NCBI GenBank assembly: GCA_030591745.1
Contig: JAUVAM010000092.1
Coordinates: 1 to 9,024, forward strand
Source: Deltaproteobacteria bacterium
GTDB lineage: Bacteria > Myxococcota > B64-G9
Length of the DNA: 9,024 nucleotides
Direction: 5' to 3'
A program made the translations under genes and the position numbers. A model generated the notes under the pieces. The model made no database searches. It was not told the DNA's origin and worked only from the letters and a program-made list of their open reading frames with translations. Every line of letters begins with the position of its first letter. Position 1 is the first letter of the stretch. Below, piece by piece: positions 1-5,582 of this stretch.

Positions 1-1
1 C

Positions 2-553
2 TGCGGCAACGACATCGACGACGACTGTGATGAACTGGTGGACGAGGCGGACCCGGACTGCAGAGACTGCGAGGACTCAGACGGTGACGGCTACGGCCGA
101 GGCAGCGAATGCATCGCACCAGACTGCGACGACGACGACGCCCTGGTGAATCCCGGTGCCAATGAGCATTGCGCCAACGGTGCCGACGACGATTGCGACG
201 GGGCCATCGACGCGAATGATTCGGATTGCGCAGTCCCCTGCGTTGATATCGACTTTGATGGATTTACGGATGAAGCCTGCGGGGGCACCGACTGTGATGA
301 CTGGAACGCCGAGGTTTACCCAGGGGCCGAAGAGCTTTGCGAAAACGGAATCGATGACGACTGCGACGGCGCATCCGACATGCAAGATTCGGACTGCACC
401 GGCCGCGGCTCGGCATGCGACTGCCAGAGCGGGCCAGGAGATCTCAGTGGTTCAGGTCTGCTCCTGGGCCTGCTTTTCATCCTGTACAGACGCCGCATCA
501 GAATCCGTGGTCACAAAGAGTTTTCCTTGCTAGTGTTTCTAAAGGAGGCATGA
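2..553 (+). CDS. MopE-like metal-binding-repeat protein with MYXO-CTERM-like tail (5' partial)
   Basis: This is the C-terminal end of a secreted or surface protein, 183 visible residues; the frame is open to the left edge, so the true start lies outside. It carries the 'putative metal-binding motif' repeat (Cu-binding MopE-type family): a broken copy at 2-61 and two full 36-residue copies at 122-229 and 290-397. Each has DC-DD, then PGA, then C-NG-DDDCDG, then D-DC. Between copies are calcium-loop-like acidic stretches such as DSDGDGYG. The end (416-496) has Cys-Asp-Cys, a Gly/Ser-rich spacer, a short hydrophobic segment (LLLGLLFILY) and Arg-Arg-Arg, the layout of the MYXO-CTERM sorting tail of myxobacterial surface proteins. 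Unusually, 18 more residues follow the arginines. Metal or calcium binding is inferred from the family. It is probably unrelated in function to the downstream operon. Confidence 0.85.
   Translation, partial: CGNDIDDDCDELVDEADPDCRDCEDSDGDGYGRGSECIAPDCDDDDALVNPGANEHCANGADDDCDGAIDANDSDCAVPCVDIDFDGFTDEACGGTDCDDWNAEVYPGAEELCENGIDDDCDGASDMQDSDCTGRGSACDCQSGPGDLSGSGLLLGLLFILYRRRIRIRGHKEFSLLVFLKEA
122..229 (+). repeat. Cys/Asp-rich metal-binding repeat, copy 1
   Basis: A 36-codon unit with the pattern DC-DDD-LV-PGA-E-C-NGADDDCDG-ID-D-DC. It aligns position for position with the copy at 290-397. The cysteine spacing is identical in the two copies, consistent with disulphides or metal ligands holding an acidic loop. 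Confidence 0.8.
290..397 (+). repeat. Cys/Asp-rich metal-binding repeat, copy 2
   Basis: The second 36-codon unit, with pattern DCDDW-EVYPGAEELCENG then IDDDCDG then D-DC. It starts 168 nt (56 codons) after copy 1. The 20-residue linker between the copies contains a second acidic motif, VDIDFDGFTDE. Confidence 0.8.
541..548 (+). promoter_or_regulatory. Orphan perfect Shine-Dalgarno (AAAGGAGG)
   Basis: This is a full complement to the 16S rRNA 3' end and the strongest ribosome-binding site in the window, yet no ordinary gene follows it. It lies in the last codons of the MopE-like gene. The ATG at 550 is too close (1 nt). A TTG at 556 lies at ideal spacing (7 nt) but opens only a 12-codon frame, ending at 594. 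Confidence 0.5.
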
Positions 554-555
554 TC

Positions 556-594
556 TTGTCAATTGAATCAACGATACAAACATGTAGCACCTGA
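556..594 (+). other. Possible 12-codon leader peptide ORF
   Basis: This is a TTG-initiated mini-ORF (MSIESTIQTCST, stop TGA at 592-594), 7 nt after the perfect AAAGGAGG at 541-548. Its last two sense codons lie inside the left arm of the inverted repeat at 585-591/629-635, an arrangement reminiscent of leader-peptide control. No codon bias points to a particular amino acid signal. It could be coincidence; whether it is translated is unknown. Confidence 0.2.
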
Positions 595-635
595 GAAGAA
601 ACACTTGTGCCGTGGCGCGAAGCGACATGGTGCTA
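585..635 (+). promoter_or_regulatory. Inverted repeat TAGCACC / GGTGCTA upstream of the kinase gene
   Basis: The perfect 7-bp arms are at 585-591 and 629-635, extendable by two G-T wobble pairs, with 37 nt between them. The right arm overlaps the extended -10-like box at 631-639. A T-rich run (639-647, broken by one G) follows. It could be two half-sites for a regulator or an RNA stem of terminator/attenuator type. The large loop makes a classical intrinsic terminator unlikely. Confidence 0.3.
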
Positions 636-639
636 TGAT
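631..639 (+). promoter_or_regulatory. Candidate extended -10 promoter element (TGCTATGAT)
   Basis: TG-N-TATGAT matches the extended -10 form of a sigma-70-type promoter, 51 nt upstream of the kinase TTG start. No convincing -35 sits at 17 nt; TTGTGC at 605-610 is too far (23 nt). Extended -10 promoters can work without a good -35. This is the best promoter candidate for the kinase-transporter operon. Confidence 0.35.
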
Positions 640-679
640 TTGTTTTTAAACCGATTCGGCATTACGCCCGATTCGCGAC

Positions 680-683
680 AGGA
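680..683 (+). promoter_or_regulatory. Ribosome-binding site for the TTG start at 690
   Basis: AGGA ends 6 nt before the TTG at 690. It supports TTG as the start codon, because no ATG or GTG in this frame gives a complete first transmembrane helix. Confidence 0.5.
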
Positions 684-689
684 TCCTGG

Positions 690-986
690 TTGAAACTTTC
701 CTTGGCCACCAAGATATTCGCCGGTTTCGCGACCGTGCTCATGGTCTTCGGTGCAGTCACCGTTTTTGGGGTGGTGCAGCTCAACACCGTCCGAGATCAA
801 CTTGGCGTGGTCAACCGGGGTCACCTGCCGTTGAACCGAGTGGTGACCGAGCTGGAAATGCTCCAGGAGAGCACCCGGCGCAGCATCGACAGCATCCTGC
901 GATTTGACAACATTGAGCTGCAACACAAGCTGCTGAGTAATAACGAGCGCTCCTTTCAACGCAGCGTCGGTGCTCGGCTGGACTGA
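690..986 (+). CDS. Sensor histidine kinase, N-terminal part (TM1 and start of sensor), ended by in-frame TGA
   Basis: A 98-codon piece starting at TTG with AGGA 6 nt upstream. It opens with a short basic N-terminus (MKLSLATK) and a transmembrane helix at about residues 8-30, typical of the first segment of bacterial chemoreceptors and sensor kinases. An amphipathic helical region follows, like the start of a four-helix-bundle extracytoplasmic sensor. TGA at 984-986 ends it. The same frame then stays open from 987 through the kinase piece starting at 1110, with continuing helix-like sequence (ASAILDKVSTQTIEERDRLF), so this is the front half of one ancestral gene at 690-2726 (678 sense-codon positions if the TGA is read through). 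Alone it could only make a short membrane peptide. Confidence 0.7.
   Translation: MKLSLATKIFAGFATVLMVFGAVTVFGVVQLNTVRDQLGVVNRGHLPLNRVVTELEMLQESTRRSIDSILRFDNIELQHKLLSNNERSFQRSVGARLD
984..986 (+). other. In-frame TGA interrupting the histidine kinase gene
   Basis: This is the only stop between 690 and 2724 in this frame. Coding character is continuous on both sides. TGA is also the normal terminator of the other complete genes here (553, 2726, 5581, 8414), so the codon is not generally reassigned. The simplest readings are a point nonsense mutation (for example CGA to TGA) or a base-call error. Only a feeble stem (CCA-TTC-TGG) follows, so selenocysteine insertion is not supported. Confidence 0.8.
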
Positions 987-1109
987 GCTTCCGCCATTCT
1001 GGACAAAGTAAGTACGCAGACAATTGAAGAGCGCGACCGCCTTTTTTTACATGATGCACGACTGCGTCTCCAGCGGATCCGTGAACTATCAGACTCCTTC
1101 CAGGACGAT

Positions 1110-2726
1110 ATGGCCATGCTGGTCCAAAACCTGGATGACCTTGGACTGCCAGCCAGCGAACTGCCCGACGTGCCCAATCTCAAACGCCTCATGCGCGGCA
1201 TGTCGCGTGAGATCCGTCTTCTAAAACTTCGATTAAAAAACGCCATCACCACCCAAATGCTCTTGATCGAACAAGAAGAAAGCTCAGCGGTGGTGTCCAG
1301 CTTGTGGCTCATCCTCCTGGCCCTTGTGGTCAGCATCGCCGTCACCGTGGCCAGTCTTTGGGCCATTCGGCCCATCCGCCGACTCAGCGAAGCCGCGCGC
1401 CGGATATCTGAAGGTGACTTCTCAGCCAGCGTGGAAAGCAGCTCCAGCGACGAACTCGGCTTGCTCACGGATGAGTTCAACCGCATGGCGCGCTCCTTGG
1501 GCCAGCGGGATGCCGAAACAGAACGCCACAAGGATGAAAGTACCGAGGTCAACAGGCGACTCCGCCAGAGCACCATCGACCTGGAACTGATCACGCTACA
1601 CAACAAGCACATCATCCGCTCCATGCACAACGCCATCCTGGTCGTGGATGCCCTGGGTGAGGTAACCACGATCAATCCCGCGGCAGCGGCCATCTGGAAC
1701 TTGGACAGGCAAAAACACACGGGCAAACGCCTGGATCAGCTGCCCATCGCGACGACCTTGCGCGAGGTATTGGGCCCCCTGAACAGTCTGCGTACCGGCA
1801 GCGAACCCGTGCTCTATGAGGCCTGTGCTTTCAACCGACCGAAGCAGCAAAGTGAGGTCCTGGTGGATCTCTATGTCTCGGCCTTGACAAGCGCCGATGG
1901 CACACGACAGGGTCTATTGCTGGTAGGTGAGGACGTCACCGACAAGGTGCGAACCAAACAAGCCCTGCTCCAGTCTGAGCGGCTGGCCACGATCGGCCGC
2001 ATGAGCGCGGTGGTGGCCCATGAAATTCGCAATCCCTTAAGCTCCATCGGCCTGAACACTGAGCTCCTGGAGGATGAGCTGGGGGACCTGCCCGAGATTT
2101 CCACCGAGGAGGCGCGGTCCATCCTGGCCGCCATCGCCAAGGAAGTCGAACGGCTGACCGAAGTCACCGATGAATACCTGCGCTTTGCCAGGCTTCCCAA
2201 GCCTCAAAAAATCTCCGAACCCCTCCATGGCATCCTGAACAACCTGCTACAGTTCATGCAGGGCGAGTTGGACGAAGCCAAAATCGAACTGGTACGCAAG
2301 TTCGATCCTCAGATCGGAGAGGTGGCGCTGGACGCCAACCAACTCCGACAGGCCTTCATGAATCTGTTCAAGAACTCCACCGAATCCATGATGGAACAAG
2401 GCGGAGTTTTGACCGTGTCCACACAACGCCTGTCGGGCCTGGTGGAGGTCCGCATTGATGACACAGGTCGGGGCATCGACGCCCAAAGCATGGAGCATAT
2501 TTTCGACCCTTTCTTCTCCACCCGGGATGCGGGCACAGGCTTGGGCCTCTCCTTGACCCAACAGATCATCAACGAACATGGTGGCAACATCCGCTGCGAA
2601 AGCCGACCTGAACAGGGAACCTGCTTCGTCGTGCAGCTGCCCATCGGCCCTACGGCCGGACGGGCACCTGCAATCGAAGAAGATGATGATGAAAAAGATA
2701 AAGAAGAAGGAGAAAGCAATCCGTGA
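1110..2726 (+). CDS. Sensor histidine kinase, C-terminal part (TM2-HAMP-PAS-HisKA-HATPase_c)
   Basis: A membrane two-component sensor kinase that autophosphorylates on histidine. The 538-residue open piece holds the end of the helical sensor (1-60), a transmembrane helix (62-86), HAMP (about 83-135, with P88 and E101-G102-D103-F104), a PAS domain (about 165-285), HisKA with phosphoacceptor His304 in AHEIRNPL, and HATPase_c: N-box with N418/N422, G1 DTGRGI (451-456), F-box FDPFFSTR (465-472), G2 GTGLGL (475-480). All catalytic boxes are intact. An acidic tail (EEDDDEKDKEEGE) ends the protein. The ATG at 1110 is the first standard in-frame start after the TGA at 984; AGGA at 1102-1105 gives weak support for re-initiation. 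The ancestral start is 690. The stop overlaps the next gene (GTGA). No response regulator is adjacent, so the output is unknown. Confidence 0.9.
   Translation: MAMLVQNLDDLGLPASELPDVPNLKRLMRGMSREIRLLKLRLKNAITTQMLLIEQEESSAVVSSLWLILLALVVSIAVTVASLWAIRPIRRLSEAARRISEGDFSASVESSSSDELGLLTDEFNRMARSLGQRDAETERHKDESTEVNRRLRQSTIDLELITLHNKHIIRSMHNAILVVDALGEVTTINPAAAAIWNLDRQKHTGKRLDQLPIATTLREVLGPLNSLRTGSEPVLYEACAFNRPKQQSEVLVDLYVSALTSADGTRQGLLLVGEDVTDKVRTKQALLQSERLATIGRMSAVVAHEIRNPLSSIGLNTELLEDELGDLPEISTEEARSILAAIAKEVERLTEVTDEYLRFARLPKPQKISEPLHGILNNLLQFMQGELDEAKIELVRKFDPQIGEVALDANQLRQAFMNLFKNSTESMMEQGGVLTVSTQRLSGLVEVRIDDTGRGIDAQSMEHIFDPFFSTRDAGTGLGLSLTQQIINEHGGNIRCESRPEQGTCFVVQLPIGPTAGRAPAIEEDDDEKDKEEGESNP
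2707..2712 (+). promoter_or_regulatory. Ribosome-binding site of the first transporter gene, inside the kinase 3' end
   Basis: AAGGAG lies 10 nt before the GTG at 2723, inside a purine-rich tract (about 2676-2716) that also encodes the kinase's acidic tail. With the GTGA stop/start overlap it suggests translational coupling and supports GTG 2723 as the start. Confidence 0.55.
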
Positions 2727-5581
2727 GTCCCCCCCAAAGCCAATTCCGGCGCAGCCTTGATGGCCTGCTTCGAATCGGTCCCGGCGAGGGCACCAAGACC
2801 GCACTCATGTTTGGCATCCTCTTTACCGTGGTGGGTTCCTTCATCATTGGCCGGGTTGCCAGAGACAGCTTGTTCCTGAGTCGATACTCTGTTGACACAC
2901 TGCCGTACCTGTACATCTGGGTCGCAGGCGCCGTCAGCCTGCAGTCTTACTTATACTCCCACGTCGCAGACCGCATTCGGCGTGACCGACTCTTCATGTT
3001 CTCCGTGGCGGGCATCTTCATTCTGTATCTGGCATCTTGGGTCATGGTGTCCGCGGTCGGGGACTGGTTTTACCCAGTGCTCTACGTGCTTATCGAGCTC
3101 TTCGGCAGCCTTCTCATCATCCAGTTCTGGACCTTGGCCAACGAGGTTTTCACCACCCGAGAGGCCAAGCGCCTCTTCGGCCTGGTGGGGGCCGGCGGCG
3201 TCTTCAGCTCGGTGGTCTTGGGTTTTGGCGTACGTGGCGTGGTCAAACTGATCGGCACCGAACAATTGTTGTTGCTTTCAGCTGCGCTATTGGGGTTCGG
3301 GTTCTTTTTGGCTTGGCGCTTATCGAAAAGTTGCCGGGACGAAATTTTGGGGAGCATGGCCGGCACCGGAGGCGACCTGCGCAGTCGAATCGCTCTCTTC
3401 GCTGACTGGCGCCGAATCCTGTCCAATCGCCATCTGAACATGGTGGCGGCTTTGATCATGCTGCTGGGCTTGGTCATGACGCTTGTGGATTTCCAATTCA
3501 AGATAGCTGCCCGCTATGCATTTCTGAACCAGGAAGCCCAATTGGCTGGCTTCTTCGGCATGTTTTACGGCTTGACCGGCATCCTGAGTGTGTTGGTACA
3601 AACCCTTGCAACGAGTCGCATTCTGGAACGTTTCGGCATCCTGCCTTCATTGCTTCTGCTGCCGGCGGCTTTGCTGATGGGCGCCGTGGGCTTGTTGATC
3701 CATGCCGCCCTTTGGAGCGCTACGTTGCTCAAAGGCAGCGATTCGGTGTTGCGTTACACGATAAACGACGCCACGGTCCAACTCCTTTACCTGCCGGTGC
3801 CTGCCCGCATCCGGGGTCGAGCAAAGGCCTTCGTTGACGGCATCATCAGGCCTCTGGCCATCGGCCTGGCGGGTGCCGCCTTGGTCTGGATCTTTCCCCA
3901 CCTGCCCGAAGGGTCCATGGGCTGGATCATCTTGGCCCTTGTGGCCGTCTGGGTCGGTGTTGCATTCGGGGTCCGCCGCCAATATTTGGCCAGCCTGACG
4001 CGCACCCTCAAGGCTCGGCGCCTGGACTTCAACGCGTCGGGTGCCCTCGTGCCTGATCAAGCCGCGACCCGGCTGCTTTTCGACGCATTGGATGACCCGG
4101 ACGAAAACTATGTGCTCCATGCCTTGGACTTGTTGCCCCAGGCGGCAAAACGTTGGCAGGCCGGCGTAGAGCCACTGGTGCGCTTGTGCGACCACGCCTC
4201 GACCGAAATCCGGGCTCGGGCCCTGCGCCTTTTGGGAGAACTGGGTTCGCTTGGGCACGGCCCGGTTGTCCACGCCAAATTATCGGATCCCAACCCCAAG
4301 GTCCTGGCCGCCGCCATCGACGCATACTGCAGTATCGGACAGGCTCGGGCAGTACACACCATCGCCCCATTCCAAGACCACCAGGATCTCAGGGTGCGCG
4401 CCGCGGCCATTGTCGGACTCATTCGGCACGGCGGTTTGGACGGCGTGCTCAGCTCGGCCGAGCGCCTCAAGGCCATGCTGGACAGCAGCAAGGCATCCGA
4501 ACGAGCAACCGGTGCCCGCATCCTGGGCGACATCCAAGTCAAAAACTTCTACCACCCGCTCTTGCAGCTCTTAGTCGACGATGATCCAGAAGTACAGGTG
4601 GCAGCCATCCAGGCCACCGGAAAAATACGTTGTCAGGAATTGATGCCTCCCCTGGTCTATCGCCTGGCCCGCCGGGAAACCCGAGCCGTGGCCATCGAAG
4701 CCTTGAGCGCCTTTGGCTCTGAAGCCACTCGCCTGTTAACCAGGGTCTTGGCCAATCCAGACGAGAATTTGGCCAGCCGCCTGGCCGTCCCCATCATCCT
4801 GGGCCGCATCGCCGACGATGCGTCCATCAAAGCCTTGCTGGCCGGAATGAATGATCCAAATCCAGATCTGCGGGGGCAGATTTTGGAAACTTTGCACAGA
4901 CTGCGAATCCGCAGACCCCATATCAAACTGGATCGCGAACTCTTGCTCCAGGCGGCGATAAACGAGTTGAGGTCGCTCTACGAATTGTTCTTCGTGCGCC
5001 ACGACTTGGACCTGACCGGGGGCTTGCTGGCTGACGCTTTGTCCGATCAACATCAGCAGGGTCTTCGACGTCTCTTCCGAATCCTGAGCTGTGTCCTGCC
5101 CGTGCGGGCAGTAGACGCCATCTACAGCAATCTGAACTCGCCCAACCGACGACAGCGGTCCAATGCTCTGGAGCTACTCGACAACCTGCTGGACGAGGAT
5201 TTCAAACGAACCCTGATGACCTTGCTGGAGCCCAACGCCGAAGTTCGACGCCTGGAGGAAGGTCGTGAGTTCTTTAATCTTAGCGTACAAAATCAGAGCA
5301 AGCGCTTGTTGGCCCTGTTGTCTCATCCCAAAACCTGGCTGCAAGCCTGCGCCCTGATGGAAGTGAGCCAACGCAAGGAGCTTGGCTTGCGCGACGAGGT
5401 TTTAACCTGCTCGGCCTCGAGCGATGAATTGGTACGCGAAACCGCCCTTTACTCTCTCTGGCAACTCGATCCGCCCGCCAAAGTGCGGAAGACGGCTGAG
5501 CGGCACATGCGAGACAAATCCATCCGGGTGAGCCGTTACGCGGCATGGCTTGTCAAACAAGCCATCAATGCGGGGTCCTGA
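2723..5581 (+). CDS. NTT/TLC-type transporter fused to HEAT-repeat domain (paralogue 1)
   Basis: A 952-residue membrane protein. Residues 1 to about 428 form a polytopic domain with 11-12 hydrophobic segments, resembling the ATP/ADP translocase (NTT/TLC) branch of the major facilitator fold. Family-like blocks are GRVARDSLFLSRY (43-55), DRIRRDRL (83-90), FWTLANEVF followed by EAKRLFGLVGAGG (135-159), DFQFKIAARY (256-265) and LRYTINDATVQLLYLP followed by RIRGRAKAFVDG (343-373). The last matches the family's RYSLFD / KGKAAVD-type region. From about 445 to the end is a HEAT-repeat solenoid (helix pairs with DP-P-VR-AA-type turns, for example 520-530, 552-563, 619-632, 710-720). A less regular block at 735-835 is shared with the neighbour. 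NTT-HEAT fusions are known in free-living bacteria, but the substrate cannot be assigned; nucleotide exchange is only the family precedent. The start is GTG, overlapping the kinase stop. Confidence 0.9.
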   Translation: MSPPQSQFRRSLDGLLRIGPGEGTKTALMFGILFTVVGSFIIGRVARDSLFLSRYSVDTLPYLYIWVAGAVSLQSYLYSHVADRIRRDRLFMFSVAGIFILYLASWVMVSAVGDWFYPVLYVLIELFGSLLIIQFWTLANEVFTTREAKRLFGLVGAGGVFSSVVLGFGVRGVVKLIGTEQLLLLSAALLGFGFFLAWRLSKSCRDEILGSMAGTGGDLRSRIALFADWRRILSNRHLNMVAALIMLLGLVMTLVDFQFKIAARYAFLNQEAQLAGFFGMFYGLTGILSVLVQTLATSRILERFGILPSLLLLPAALLMGAVGLLIHAALWSATLLKGSDSVLRYTINDATVQLLYLPVPARIRGRAKAFVDGIIRPLAIGLAGAALVWIFPHLPEGSMGWIILALVAVWVGVAFGVRRQYLASLTRTLKARRLDFNASGALVPDQAATRLLFDALDDPDENYVLHALDLLPQAAKRWQAGVEPLVRLCDHASTEIRARALRLLGELGSLGHGPVVHAKLSDPNPKVLAAAIDAYCSIGQARAVHTIAPFQDHQDLRVRAAAIVGLIRHGGLDGVLSSAERLKAMLDSSKASERATGARILGDIQVKNFYHPLLQLLVDDDPEVQVAAIQATGKIRCQELMPPLVYRLARRETRAVAIEALSAFGSEATRLLTRVLANPDENLASRLAVPIILGRIADDASIKALLAGMNDPNPDLRGQILETLHRLRIRRPHIKLDRELLLQAAINELRSLYELFFVRHDLDLTGGLLADALSDQHQQGLRRLFRILSCVLPVRAVDAIYSNLNSPNRRQRSNALELLDNLLDEDFKRTLMTLLEPNAEVRRLEEGREFFNLSVQNQSKRLLALLSHPKTWLQACALMEVSQRKELGLRDEVLTCSASSDELVRETALYSLWQLDPPAKVRKTAERHMRDKSIRVSRYAAWLVKQAINAGS

Positions 5582-5582
5582 A

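Noticed and set aside
984..1030. Selenocysteine or programmed read-through at the TGA in the kinase gene.
   Set aside because: Only a 3-bp stem (CCA-TTC-TGG) follows the TGA, there is no stable hairpin at the usual distance, and a selenocysteine in a helical sensor segment has no family precedent known to me.
2247..2804. Long reverse-strand frames beneath the kinase and transporter genes (for example 2247-2804, 3647-4273, 7796-8434).
   Set aside because: They mirror strongly coding + strand genes with clear domains, have no ribosome-binding sites or recognisable motifs, and show low-complexity composition typical of antisense frames in GC-rich DNA.
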